A stretch of DNA of 64,000 bases from Hyperoplus lanceolatus. Taxonomy: Eukaryota > Chordata > Actinopteri > Uranoscopiformes > Ammodytidae. Below the pieces are notes generated by a model. The model ran no database searches. It saw only the letters and a program-made list of their open reading frames with translations, and had not been told where the DNA came from. A program made the translations under genes and the position numbers. The DNA lies in contig CM049406.2 in the NCBI GenBank assembly GCA_026929865.2, positions 28,432,501 through 28,496,500 on the forward strand. The letters are read 5' to 3'. Positions 16,648-28,033 of this stretch are shown one piece after another (position 1 is the first letter of the stretch; every line of letters begins with the position of its first letter).

Positions 16648-17259
16648 AGAGCGCTCACTAAGGCGCATATTTGAGAAACGCTTCCTGTGGACACAGCCCC
16701 TCAGTCGACAAGTCAAACATAAAAAGAACCTTTGGTAAAAACGGAATTAAATTATCACCAAAGTACTTTGACTTTGAGCTACCACATACCACGGAAGCAT
16801 ACAGGTGCAGTGTACTTTGCATATTTCTCAATGTGGAGCAGTGTAATCCTCCAACAAAAGAAAATGTACTTCAAAGAACAAACACTTTGAAGTTATCCCC
16901 TATACATCAAGGTCAAACTGTTTTTCTAGTATGCATTTTCTGTTTAAGGCAAGCAATGTTTTTTAAATGGACATTGTGTCAACTCAGGTTTATGAACCTT
17001 CTAATTTGAAATATCCCACATCTAAAAATGTCATGTTCATAAAGCATTCACTTGATTCCCAATCAAGGAACACTGGTAAGAATTGCTTTACATTGTTAAA
17101 TGTAGACTTAAACAACTGTTGTGAAATGCAAATGACAATGTTAACCATGCGATACAAATTGTGATTTATTGCAATAAACATTTTGGTAAATCATAATAAA
17201 TAAGAACGCTAGCTAAAATATAGTATAACGGGAGTATTCAAGAGTACTGCAGGGGCAAG
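16648..17259. other. Unique non-coding DNA
   Basis: Nothing recognised. The 112-codon frame at 16671-17009 matches no family I know. Confidence 0.45.
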
Positions 17260-17640
17260 TAGGGCTGTCACTGGAGGATGGGGGCAGTGTAAAGGAGGGG
17301 GGGGGGTGCATTGAAGTAGATGGTGATTGAGCAGGGGGCCATCATGTCGAATCTATAGAAGTACAGATTTTGAGATTTTGTCAAAGCTGCCTTTAACTCA
17401 TCAGTCGGCCTGAACCCGCTGATAGGTCTTCAAGCCCCTCCTGACCCCTCTCATGTTGTTTTGCTGGAGCTTCCACTTCAGCTCATTGATCTTTCCTTTG
17501 AGTTCTCACTGTGTTGTCTTCACCCGCTCCCTATTACCAGCTCCAAAAGGCCTTGATCTTAGCATTCAGTAAGGCCTTGATGTCTTTGTTACCGTTAGCT
17601 TATGTTGCTAGTAGGATATCTCCTTAATGATGCCAAAAGT
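17260..17640 (-). pseudogene. Decayed LINE ORF2 fragment (linker before reverse transcriptase)
   Basis: Minus-strand translation gives LLNAKIKAFWS, then after frame breaks KINELKWKLQQNNMRGVRRG and NLYFYRFD. This order matches the linker between endonuclease and reverse transcriptase in fish LINE ORF2 proteins, which have a lysine/glutamine-rich helical stretch ending in a 'KLQQNN...W.G(L/M)KT' motif followed by 'LN.FF.RFD' (family knowledge). Stops and frameshifts interrupt the reading, so it is an inactive relic. Both ends are ill-defined. The clade cannot be decided from this piece. Confidence 0.65.
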
Positions 17641-19076
17641 TCCTGGCTAAAAGTTACTTTTAAAGAGCTTTTCAGAAAATCCCTGTGCTCATATAAGGGT
17701 TAGTCAGTCGTAATGGATGACATGATATTTTAACAATACATTTGCTCCTCTAAGCAATTGATTGAAAGGATTCTGGAAGTGAGTGTGAAACAGAACATTC
17801 ATCAAAACACAGGCTTGGTTGACGGACAGGTCAACAGGTAGACATGGTGCATGGTTGGATAAATTTAATTTACAAATATTTTAGGAATTTATGTAAAGGA
17901 TTTAATGCAGGAAAGAGTAACAATATTGACTTGTCGAAAAGATTCTTTCTGGCAACTTAATGTTAATAAAATCATATTTGCTTGCAGTTGAACACATCTT
18001 CCTACTTTGATGGTTTATTATACATATGCAGTTTGAGGATTTAATGTACATAAAATTAACTGTTGAAAGACGAGGGGCCTGAAGAGTGCTTTAATGCATT
18101 GTCAAAGAAGTGGACAGTGGCCATCAACTATTATCTCAGATTTTAATGGATTTTTTGTATTTTTTGGTGAGCTGATTGGATCATTGTTAGCCTGCCAAAG
18201 GATGGTGTTACTAGGTGTAATGCTGGCAGCAGCACAATGGTTGTTAGTGTCGCTCTCATTGCCAAGTGCACTTTACATTCTGGGATGCAAATGAGCATGC
18301 CATAGAGTGAATCTGAGTCTGACAAGGACAATTCATTTTCATTTGATGGAATCTTTTTTCTATTTTCAAATAAACCAAACCAAGGATGAGAATGTTTAAA
18401 ATGTTGCAATTAAATTATATATTTTCGCCAGAAAAAAATTAACTATGCGTTTGAAAACACCCATAGACTCTCCATAGATTCTCTTAGAGTAAAGGGATAG
18501 ACCTTAAATGCTGTTTCAATTCCCCTTACCAAAAACATTTCTGCTAAACCACATGCGTTTACCCTAAATCAGTCAATTAGGAGCTACTTATACCCTTTGG
18601 ATATGTAGTGAATATGAACCTAGTACATTCGTTTAAAAAATAAAGACAAATACTTCTGTGTTGTTATGCCTTAAACCATAGTAGCTCAATATGTCTAATC
18701 CATTTTATTTCTGTTTCATGTGTAGCTCTGCAAATAAAAACGTTTGAAACTGCTCTACATTCAGACTGTCCTCAACAGATGGATTGTATAGAGTTTGTAG
18801 CTGTGTAAACCTTGGCTATGCCACTCCTAACATCTTTAATGACAGACATTCAACATTTTCTAAATCAATTCAAACACTTGAAATTGATTTAGAGGGCTTT
18901 CCAAACTCAAATTGATGGAATGGACTGCTTTATTTCATTTGGGACAGCAGTTGATTGACTGTCTGAAACCTGTCTCATCCGAGCAAACCTGATGATCACT
19001 TGAAAGATATTAAAAAGTCCTGCAGCTATCAAGGACACAAATTACATGATCACTTTTTTTTTTCCAAGTGATGCGG
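17641..19076. other. Unique DNA with enhancer-like blocks
   Basis: No coding sequence recognised. Two blocks are notably complex: 18080-18310, with an octamer-like site ATGCAAAT at 18285, and 18760-19020, with AAATCAATTCAAACACTTGA and TTGATTTAGAGGG. They are candidates for conserved non-coding elements. A T run just before 19067 precedes the transposon boundary. Confidence 0.35.
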
Positions 19077-19376
19077 TAGGGGAGAACGGGGTAATATGTC
19101 ACACGGGTTGGTCGTCACAATTGTTATATCTCGGAACCAGAAGGCGCTGTCTGGGAATTTTGGTATGTAAATATCCAGAGGGATCAGAGGTCACCTACAT
19201 AGTCTTCCTTGGAGTTAGACAGCTGAATTTGAGGTGAGATGACTGTTTGTGTTTTTCATGTCAAATTGAAAATATTTAGCTCCTCAGTATTTTTCTTCTA
19301 GGCTTTTACACAATGGGTTTATAACAAAACACTTGTTATTCATAAAAAGTGTGAAGGGTAAACTATAGTTTAGATT

Positions 19377-19673
19377 GTGATTAGCAAGCTAATTAGTTGT
19401 CAGATGGTTGTTGGCCTTGATGCTAGCAAGAAATTCAAGTTGGTGTTGGTCGTCACATTTTTTGGGGGGTTGGTTGTCACATGTTATCCAAAGGCAGCAG
19501 CCAGAAAAGGAACCCAATCACGAAAGAAATTGTCAAGCTGTATCCTCACTGACACCCCAGAGAAGGAAATAATAGAGCAGGAAAAGGCAGTTAGCATGCA
19601 AAAGAAAAAAGGGCAACAAAATCAAAACAACCCAGTGCATCCCAAACTAGACCAGCTGCCAAGGCTACAGTAA
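19377..19673 (+). pseudogene. Possible C-terminal remnant of a pogo/CENP-B-type transposase
   Basis: A 98-codon open frame. From about residue 43 it reads KGTQSRKKLSSCILTDTPEK followed by EIIEQE and a lysine/glutamine-rich tail. Basic residues ahead of an 'ILTDTPEK' box resemble, from memory, the C-termini of CENP-B/Jerky/Tigger-like DDE transposases in fish. No catalytic DDE residues or N-terminal helix-turn-helix domain are visible in the window. The first 40 residues are compositionally unlike the rest and overlap two of the repeated GTCACA motifs, so they are probably not protein. It agrees with the TA target duplication of the surrounding element. It could still be chance coding. Confidence 0.35.
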
Positions 19674-19796
19674 GTTCTGTAGGCCTATTAGTTAACTTGA
19701 CAATGCAATTACACTTTCAAATTTAGTTCTGCTTTCTTGCCTTCTTTTTAAGATGGTTCCCATTAAGATAACATTGTGACAAACAACCCCATAATG

Positions 19797-19833
19797 TGTG
19801 ACAACCAACCCCTTGATGGGGTTGGTTGTCACA
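19797..19833. repeat. Perfect 16-bp-stem hairpin of the element's iterated motif
   Basis: TGTGACAACCAACCCC, a 5-base loop TTGAT, then GGGGTTGGTTGTCACA. The two arms are exact reverse complements. Each arm is one copy of the GGTTGGTTGTCACA motif that recurs through the left part of the surrounding transposon. A further inverted copy lies at 19775-19788. It may be a paired transposase-binding site. Confidence 0.95.
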
Positions 19834-20704
19834 ATGTGTAAGGGTGTCTTTGATGATTAATTTCTTTCTTATTACAATAAGATAGAAAAAGTGAGGGGTA
19901 CACATTTCAAGCCAACACCTTAAGCTTCAATTTAAAGCGGCTACGAGTAACATTTAAATATCTTTTAAACAGCCTCATGTTTCCTCTCATAATCATAAAT
20001 TACCTTTAACAGGAAACCAGACCATCAGTGCAAAGAAAGACGTTTTTAAATAGTTTTTATTACTGCATTTGATCTGGTCGTACACCTAGTCCGATTTTCG
20101 GTTCACGCGTGCATGCTCTATGGTCACATATCCGTATTGGTCACAGATTTCAGCGTGGCGCAGGAACGTGAATTGAGAAGCCTATCCCTCCAGGTGAGGG
20201 AAGGGGAGCGGGAGCCTTGTTTGAGACAGTTGTTTGTCGTCATAATGACTGATAACAGGGCTGAACCATAAAAGAAAATGCAATGAAGAAAAGCTAAAAG
20301 GGAGAGTGATTGTCGGGCGGGAGGGCATTGCCAAGCAACGTAGCTATACACAATTTCACGCAGCGAAACTAGACTGCAGTGTTTACTCCTAAATGAATGA
20401 GCGGTAGCCTACTAAAACAAAGTTTACTTTGCCTCACCAGCATCATCAGATGACCATTATTCATCGGAAATAGTCATTATTTACAACATAAACACATTAC
20501 CTCATCGTGATCCATACTAACTAACTGCCATCTCTCGTTCATTCGCTTGGTGTGAGGACACGGACTCGTTCAGCTCCGTGAGAGGTGACAATGCATCAAC
20601 TTATTGCAATCAGGTGTGTTTAGCACTTACTGCCATTAGTTGATGCTGTGTCACCCATAGACTCACAGAGCCGAAAAGAGTCCGATGCCCTCCACAGTTT
20701 CAAC

Positions 20705-21685
20705 TAGGGCTGGGCGATATGACGATATCATATCGTCTACCGGGAGAGATTTGGCCATACCGTTTATATCGCGGAGAAAAAAAGCTCATGTGGCGGGAGG
20801 ATATATGGAGTGGGAGGCAGCTGTCCCTCCGAGTCCCTATAGTTACACTGCAGTTACACCGCCGCGCCACACGGAGGTTATGCAGCAGAGTTCTGGGCTG
20901 CAATACAGCTTCCCTACCCGCAACAGAAGAAGTCTCATCTGTTGCTCTAGCTGTCTAGCTCATGGTCTAGCTTCGGTGCGCCGTCACTAAAGTTAACAAA
21001 CCAACTCTGTGTCACGGTGGCAGAGCAGCTTTTAACGGTCAAAAATGTCATTGGGCAAAGGAAACTTGCTTGCTGCTTCAGCGTGCTGTTGCCGTGACGC
21101 AGAGTTGGCTTGTTTTAAGCCGCAAACTACATGGGTAGCTCTCGTGAGCTAGCTGGCTAATAATGACATCTTTAGCCTAGTCGGGGCTTCACCCCCGTGC
21201 TGTTATTGTTGGAGACAGCCAGCAAGGCTGGTTTTATGTAACTTTAAAACATGTCAAACTTGAAAATATTATTTGTGTTGAAGCTGGAGTTAAAGTATTA
21301 CCAGACATTTGCTCATTAGTTAATTTTGACAGCTTTTTTAAATGAAGATGAGCAAATACTGCAGGAAAATTCAAGTCTTTAATTATTTTGATATAGGCTA
21401 CTATCAATTGGAAAATGTAGGCTCTTTGGTTGATGCTGTCATTTTTATTTTGCACTGACTGACTAAAGCCAGACTGGTGTGGTATTTTGCACCAGTTTCT
21501 CTTTTCTATGGAAATTTAAGTTCCAAGCAAAAATGAAAATAATCTAATGTGATTAAAGTTCAGTACGGTTATTGTAATCCATTGAATTTTAAGGAAACAT
21601 ACTATATCGTGATATATATATCCATATCGTGATATAAAATTACCTATATCGTGATATAACATTTGGTCCATATCGCCCAGCCCTA
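20705..21685. mobile_element. Nested non-autonomous hAT element, 8-bp TSD
   Basis: Termini TAGGGCTGGGCGATAT and ATATCGCCCAGCCCTA are inverted repeats. The 8-bp direct repeat GTTTCAAC flanks them (20697-20704 and 21686-21693), as expected for hAT transposition. The last 80 bases iterate TATCGTGATATA. An inner inverted pair, 21001-21017 against 21092-21108, matches at 16 of 17. No transposase is encoded. It sits inside the 19079-21931 transposon and is therefore younger. The element at 61587-63486 has the same termini. Confidence 0.95.
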
Positions 21686-21933
21686 GTTTCAACACACGGA
21701 CACGCACCATATTGCTTCCTGATTATTTGAATCTTGCACTCCCTGCACGAGCTACAAAACAGCTTCACGACAGCTGGCGTCGTTAAAATACTACCGCTTT
21801 TGTTCAAAGGTGTCGCCAACGTGCCGACTTACTCGTAGTGGCTTTAATATAGGAATGACTATTGAAAGATGTTTAGGTAATGAGCAATTCTCACAAAAGT
21901 AAAAAGTGTGCCTACTTACCCCGTTCTCCCCTA

Positions 21934-22456
21934 CATGACAAAACAGTGAGAGACATGACAAAAACACCATTGTGTGTGGGACAAGACTACATGAACACGT
22001 TTGGGACAAGAAAAGCTGTCAGAGACAAGACAAAAAGAACAAAAAGAACAAGTAATAAAAATAAATAAATAATAATATATCTATTATTTTATATATAGGT
22101 ACGATAAAGAAATAGAAAAATAAAATTAAAAAATAAAAAAATGTAAATACAGAAATAGACTACTAGTAGCTCATGGCATATTGAAATAGTGGATGTGAGT
22201 GCTTGTGTGTGTGTTTGTTGGGAAGGAAAAGTACTGTGGCTAACTTCTGTGGGTGGTTGTACAGGTAGAGTTTGGCAGAGTAATTGAGAATGAAATCAGA
22301 GATTAAAGTAAATAACTAGGTAGTGCGTCTCCCCCCCCCTGCTTCACTTCCTCTCCCCATGAAGTCACTCCCCTATCTATTTATCTTATTTTTTATTAAT
22401 AATTCTTAATGAGCCAGGAGGGGCTCATCTTCCAGTCACCGCTGGACCCTAGGGAA
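21934..22456. other. Low-complexity AT-rich non-coding DNA
   Basis: It starts with loosely repeated GAGACATGACAAAAAC/GGGACAAGA phrases (21945-22035), then runs of AAATAAATAA. No gene recognised. Confidence 0.45.
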
Positions 22457-22600
22457 GGTTGATGGATTGGATTTATATAGCTCTTTTCTCGTACTCCAAG
22501 CGCTTTTACAGGGTTCCAGCTATCATTCATTCACACACAGTCATACCAGAGGTGGTGAGCCATTCAGCGCCTGTGGCCCCTCCAACCACCACCTCAGACC
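22457..22600 (-). mobile_element. 3' end of an L2/CR1-like LINE (minus strand)
   Basis: Reading the minus strand, TGAATGAATGATAGCTGG leads to CCTGTAAAAGCGCTTGGAGT and then GAGCTATATAAATCCAATCC. This is the same paired GCGCT/AGCTATATAAA architecture seen at 9957-10018 and 32737-32790. Only the 3' untranslated end remains, as usual for 5'-truncated LINE copies. Confidence 0.65.
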
Positions 22601-24469
22601 AGCTATCATGACCACTTCAAGGAGCAGCTCTAACTTAAAGTTTACTGTGGATGTGTCTATAGACTGTAGTGTGAGTGATTGGTTAGTACAGATCGAGGCA
22701 ACCAGCTGTTAAATGGTGCTTTAATACTGCTACTATTACTACTATATTGTACTTTGTTGTAGGTATTTTCATAGATAGAGAGACTTTTTCCTATCTCTAG
22801 CCACAAGCACAAGAGTTCAATCCAGTTAACAAACATGTGAATGACATAATTGTTTTTAGCAGTTCAGTTGGCAGTGTATCCATGATTGTACCACAACTAT
22901 CACTAGATCACGTTGATGCACAAGAAAATATTTAAAAAAATATTTTTGTTGTTTTGAGGTTGGCTTCATTTACCCTGAAGAAAACTTAAAAATGTAAAGA
23001 TAAGTCGGGGCCAAGAGGAATTGACACATTCAGGTCAAATCAGAAGACTATATGGCCACACAAGGTTAATTGGATAGTGATTCCAGATCAGAACACCTTT
23101 CCTCATCCGATACATGACCTGTCTCTTTGTGAAAGAGTCACACATGTTGTACGTGACTGATTCCCCTGCTGTCAAAAGCACTATTCAATTTTCTGTTTTG
23201 AACTCCGAAAAAAGAGACCATATAATAGCCAAAGGCTGATGAAATGCCAAAACCAATTATGCTTAGGACAAAGCAAGTCATCTACTTTAACAAAATTTAA
23301 CATATTTTCAGTCTTTCAAGAAATATGTGTAGGACCACTTGATTTAACATGATTTTCTTCGCTAATGACCTGATCTCAATTAATAGCATTCATTTGTTAA
23401 TCACAATAAAATCCCATCAGTCTAAAGTAGTTGTCTTTTATCCAGGGAGTTTAGTTGGGTTGTAATGACTATGTCATCTACTTTACTTTGAATGACAGCT
23501 TTAAACAGGATGGAGAAGATATCTGGGTGATTGCTAGATGCCTTATTAAAAATTGGAGGTGGCTAATCAAGAACCTGTCAGACAAACTTCACACATCTTC
23601 GGCTGTTTAACAAACCAGTGCCATGTCTAAAAAAAGACTTGTAATTATTGTATTAGTCACACTTGCAAACTGCTAATTGAGAGCCTAGTTACATATCTCT
23701 CACGTTTCCATAATGTCTGGATGCAGAATTCAAATTGATATTGTCTGTGCACAGTTTTAATTCTTCACCTTAACTACAATAAAAATGAATAAAGCAAATA
23801 AAACAGTCTATGAAAGTATAGGTGTAGGAGCCTAAAAGCCTATTTGCTTTATTTAAGTTCTAATTTTTTATAATGTTTGAATTTTCATAAGTGAAATAGC
23901 ACAATAGTCAATTGTGGTCATTTCGAATATATTGAATTTTATTTTGAAATTCACTTGCATTATTTTTCGTGTATGTGCACATTTAATTACTTTATTGTTT
24001 AAGTGTGAGAGGTAACTTTATTGTGTTAACTTCTTGTGACAGACAGTCAGGATTAACAAGCGTGGAGCCACACATTTTTTTGACCTCTTTATCTCTTTCT
24101 CTTCCCAACCTCTAATCATGATCTCATATTGTGGAAAAGGATTTTTGTACTTTTGCTTTTGAAAAGTAAACCTTTAAAACTTATCGTTGTAGTCCAGTGG
24201 GTTCTTTTTGTGAATATTGGATGAGGTATGTGTCGAGGGGAAAATGGAGCGTCAAGCTGGAGCTTCACTAATTCGACCAACTGATCCTACAATAGGTCTG
24301 AGTGAGATCAAATAACTGGTCCTCACAAATATTTCTGTTAAATATATTAGATACATTTGAGTAATAATTCAGACACTTTTACAGCGCAACTTCAACAGTT
24401 AGGTTTTAAACTAGCCATTTGAAAATTCTCATATCTGACTGCCGGTTTGAATCTAACTACCAGTTAAAA
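22601..24469. other. Unique non-coding DNA
   Basis: No coding sequence or repeat recognised. The blocks 22990-23230 and 23500-23720 are relatively complex and may be conserved non-coding sequence; this is only a texture judgement. Confidence 0.45.
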
Positions 24470-24594
24470 TCAGGGGTTAATCTAGGAGTTCTCATCACAG
24501 GTGGAGGTAGTGCTATGGGTTGGTAAAGAGGGGGCTTGGCTTCTCCTCTTATGATGTCATAAAGAAAAGGAAATCTGACTGAGGTTTTTAATTA
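24470..24594 (+). repeat. Dispersed repeat X, left half of interrupted copy 1
   Basis: Shares AGGAAATCTGACTG, TATGATGTCATAA and the flanking order with 45842-45985. The copy is split here by the 24595-31147 transposon and resumes at 31148. The repeat class is unknown to me. Confidence 0.8.
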
Positions 24595-24901
24595 GGGGAG
24601 AATGGGGGAATGTGAGGCATCGGGTAATGTGAGACACCCCCTGTATCTGGGCAATGAACACATTTTTGGTCACGTGAGATATATGTTTTCAAGCCCCTCT
24701 CATTGTAAGCATGTTTTTTTTCACAAAAATGTCTTTTTTGCATGTAAAAGTACATTTTCTTGCTGTCAAGTTAATTGATTGTTGTGCCAAAGCAAATTGA
24801 TTCAGGTAGAAAAACTTCTATCATACATGTTGATGAACTACCAACATATGAAACCATGTGATGATGATAACTGAAGATTAGCCTGAATTGCTGAGAGAGG
24901 T

Positions 24902-25485
24902 TAGCCTGGCATTCCCAGACCTGCCACTAGGCGCTGGCAGATTAAATTTGCTGCGCCTGTTGGTCTGGACACTCTCCATTGAAGCTTTTTCAGAAAGTCC
25001 AGAAATCCTGACTCACGTTTCAATTGGTTCTATCTATTATGGGCGGGCCAGAGCCCTTTGTATGGTGCTCTGGGGTGGACGTAACTGGATGACGACAGTG
25101 ACGTGCATGCGCCGTCGGAGCCGTGATAGTAAACATCAAAGATGGCTGTGGATATGTAGTTTGAGTTTGAGACTGCTTTGGCCTCGACCCTATACGATTT
25201 GGAAGACGGCACTCAAGTCTTTCATTAGCAAGTAAGTGGAATGTTCTGTTTTCCCGACCGACCACGGCAAAAGTTTAATTTAACAGTTGAACAGCTGTTC
25301 GCTAAACGAACGGGGCTTAATATGTCACCTTGTGCATCACTCTGATTGGTTGTAGTGCTATCCAACTGCGTGCAGTGGCATTTGAAATGCACGAGGAGGA
25401 GCCGCGCCCCTTGAGTTGGAAATTACTATTGATCGTGGCCAGACCCTCTATCGTTCAATATATCAGGATCTGAATTTCCATGCTA
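24902..25485. mobile_element. Nested hAT-like MITE (TAGCCTGG termini)
   Basis: The left end TAGCCTGGCATTCCCAGAC and the right end TCTGAATTTCCATGCTA are diverged inverted repeats. The direct repeat GAGAGAGGT occurs on both sides (24893-24901 and 25486-25494), so an 8-bp hAT-type duplication is present within one base of the ends. The 115-codon frame inside (24888-25235) is not a known protein. It is inserted in the 24595-31147 transposon. Similar TAGCCTGG ends occur at 29429 and 35227. Confidence 0.8.
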
Positions 25486-25969
25486 GAGAGAGGTAGTTTT
25501 TTTCTCAAATTGTGGCAGTGGGGTAAAGTGAGACAAATGCTGTGGGGTAAAGTGAGACATTGTCTATGCCCTCTTTTAAGGAATCCATTATATTTGAGGT
25601 AGCAAGGAGACTAGTTTGAATAAGACAAAAGACAATGTGGGCTGGAGGTAGGGGTGTAACGGTACACTAAAGTCACGGTTCGATACGTACCTCGGTTTTG
25701 AAGTCACGGTACGGTACAGTACGGTACGGTTCATAGTTAAGGGAGAATGAACAGCTTTAGCTGTCAGTAACTAGCTGACAGTATGTAACATACAAATAAA
25801 ATGCATAACAAATATAAAAATACTGCTGCAATTATCCAATAAATAAAATACTTATTAAATACTAGTGTAGGTGCAGTATAAACTAAAATTGCAATGAGAA
25901 AATATACAGTAGGCTATTAATGGGTATTTTTGACTTTAAAAAAAGAAAATATTGATGCAGCTCTCTTAA

Positions 25970-26919
25970 CCCATTGATGACTATTGCAATCTAGGATGCA
26001 TGTCCTTAATGCCTGAGGGTTTTCTGAAAAAATAGTACGAATTGTCAAGACTAGCAAAACCTTAATATCTAAGCCTGTGTAGCACATAGAAACATGAAAT
26101 AAAATACATTTAAAAGTTCACAGGTTTTATTTAAACATGCTTCCTTAGCGCTTACAGACCAACACATTTTTCTAAAAATCGTCAAAATTAGATGGGGGAG
26201 AAAATAAATAAATAATATAAAATATTTAAAAATAATGTGCTAAATGAGGTTATAATCCTGCTTCCTTTTAGCATGGATAGTAGTGACTGAGTGTGCAGAG
26301 GAGGGATAAAGATAGACAGATATAGGAAGGAGAAGATCGCTTTATTTTATCATTTAGTTCAGTTATCACTGGCACCATGAATCTGACTTCCCAGTACAAC
26401 TGGAACGCAGACTGACTTCTGCTGTCGGGAGCCGATCATATGGTCCAAACGGCTGTATACCACGGAGATGAAAACGAAACTGAAACTTAACTATCGCCTG
26501 GCTGGGCTGAATTTGAGTTGGAGCAGCAAAATATAGCCTAAATTCATAAATATTGTTAATAAATAGATGCAATGTGTTGTGTGATTTTCGTCAGTAGCCT
26601 ATAGAAGACCTAGATTCTGCGCTCCGAACGCCACAAACTGTTCTGTAATACACTATCGCCCCGTATTTTCTTTATTATTATTATTTATTTATTTATTTTT
26701 AATTTTTTTGATTAGCGTGATTTTCGGCAAACCACACAACTTTTGGGTGGTCAAGTGGTCTTAAAAAATCAACAGAACCCACCTCATGTGTATTTGAACC
26801 AGTGACGGTGCATTCTATGTTGTGCACGCCATGAAAATTAGATAAAGTAACAATGCTGCGTTACACAGCATCAGGCAGGAGATACAATGTGGCATCGCGC
26901 AGCAGCCGTCATCAATGGG
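25970..26919. mobile_element. Doubly nested piggyBac-like MITE, TTAA duplication
   Basis: CCCATTGATGAC at the left and GTCATCAATGGG at the right are perfect 12-bp inverted repeats. Both are flanked by TTAA (25966-25969 and 26920-26923). Removing it rejoins CAGCTCTC-TTAA-GCTGTTCTC in the host hAT element. No transposase is encoded. This is at least the third nesting level at this locus. Confidence 0.92.
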
Positions 26920-27324
26920 TTAAGCTGTTCTCTTATCAATATAAAAATTGCAGCATTAATTAAATGACAGCTTATGTATGTTCATTATAAAAGAGAAATT
27001 ACTGCCACAGCTCCTTTTTTCTTCACAGTAACGGTGATAGTAGCCTAACCTGGATGGTGCCTTCTAAAATGCGTACGCATGTTCGACGTGTTGCCGCATA
27101 GGCGATCGCAGTGAAACAATGCCCCTTCTGCCGACATTGTTCCAAATGTAGCCGAGCTAAATTTTATTTTATTTTTATTTTATTTTTGGTCTTTATCCAC
27201 ACCTTTTTCCATTGTGAACTCCCAAAAATAGTTTCCTAGTGTAAATAGGTCCTACATTGTTATTTTCCATAGCATACCCTTTAGTTTCCCTGGGGGGTCA
27301 TTTTGGGGTTGCACCTGTGTGTCC

Positions 27325-27354
27325 AGCTTCAGTGAGCACTGATGCTCGGAGCTG
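27325..27354 (+). other. Block A, exon-like, followed by a canonical 5' splice site
   Basis: Ends ...CTCGGAGCTG and is directly followed by GTAAGT (27355-27360), a consensus donor. The same block recurs at 27944-27973 with two mismatches in 30, but there it is joined directly to block B. Confidence 0.6.
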
Positions 27355-27705
27355 GTAAGTTATGTTTATATCTCTCTCCCTATGATTTTTTTATAAACTT
27401 TTTATTTGTCGCTCCTAAATGATTATAATGTAATTCACACTGCTTTATGACGTGCTTTTAGGCACGCGGGAGAAATTCACGCTGTACAGATAACTTTGGG
27501 CTGGTTAAGCTGTTGTAAAAGCTGACTTTTATCTGTGTTTAATGTTTTATGAATTAGTTTTAAGCTAGCGGCAGTTACTACGGGGTTTCCCGGCCGCGTG
27601 AGTTTTAGCAGGGGAAAAAAGATCGCTGCTTGTCTGTGTTGACTTTTTGAATGCAGCTGTGTGATTTATATGTGTAGTTAAGCATTTGTTTCCTTTATTT
27701 TGCAG

Positions 27706-27765
27706 AGTGGAGAGAGATTTTGTGGACTGTGTGTGACGCCCGTGTTTTTCTGTCTCCTCTAAAAG
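27706..27765 (+). other. Block B, exon-like, flanked by 3' and 5' splice sites
   Basis: This 60-base block is preceded by a pyrimidine-rich tract and TTTTGCAG (to 27705), a consensus acceptor, and followed by GTGCGT (27766-27771), a possible donor. An identical 60-base block lies at 27974-28033. Between A and B lie 351 bases, a plausible small intron. Confidence 0.6.
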
Positions 27766-27943
27766 GTGCGTTACATGTGTTTTTGACATTTCTTATAGTG
27801 TAAAACGGAAAATGAGTTAATGAGTGTGAGAGGGAAAAGACAATTGATGCAGTGTAAAAAACCTTTTTTACTATATTTTTATTACTGTGTTTTTATTTTT
27901 ATTTATCTTCCACATGTATTCATAATACTAAAATAATTTATGA

Positions 27944-28033
27944 AGCTTGAGTGAGCACTGATGCTCAGAGCTGAGTGGAGAGAGATTTTGTGGACTGTGT
28001 GTGACGCCCGTGTTTTTCTGTCTCCTCTAAAAG
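27944..28033 (+). other. Joined A+B copy, looks like a spliced RNA copied back into DNA
   Basis: Block A (27944-27973) runs straight into block B (27974-28033) with no intervening sequence. The junction falls exactly where the separated copies have GT and AG signals. It is followed by GAATAAACCCACTCC, containing AATAAA. This fits a retrocopy of a spliced transcript, or an exon-joined ancestral copy. The blocks are not recognisably coding. Confidence 0.55.

Larger units (their letters stand above)
19079..21931 (+). mobile_element. TA-flanked DNA transposon with GGGGAGAACGGGGTAA termini (pogo-like?)
   Basis: The left end GGGGAGAACGGGGTAA and the right end TTACCCCGTTCTCCCC are perfect 16-bp inverted repeats. 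Each is flanked by TA (19077-19078 and 21932-21933), the duplication of the IS630-Tc1-mariner/pogo group. Inside the left part the motif GGTTGGTYGTCACA or a close variant recurs six times in both orientations (19106, 19444, 19468, 19775, 19797, 19820). A hAT element (20705-21685) interrupts the right half; without it the unit is about 1.86 kb. A 98-codon frame at 19377 may be a transposase remnant. The termini also match those of the 24595-31147 element. Confidence 0.8.

Noticed and set aside
20685..21455. Small frames inside the nested hAT element as a transposase
   Set aside because: None exceeds about 100 codons or shows hAT catalytic or dimerisation motifs; the element is non-autonomous.
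24888..25235. 115-codon plus-strand frame
   Set aside because: Lies across the end of a hAT-like MITE and has no known motif.
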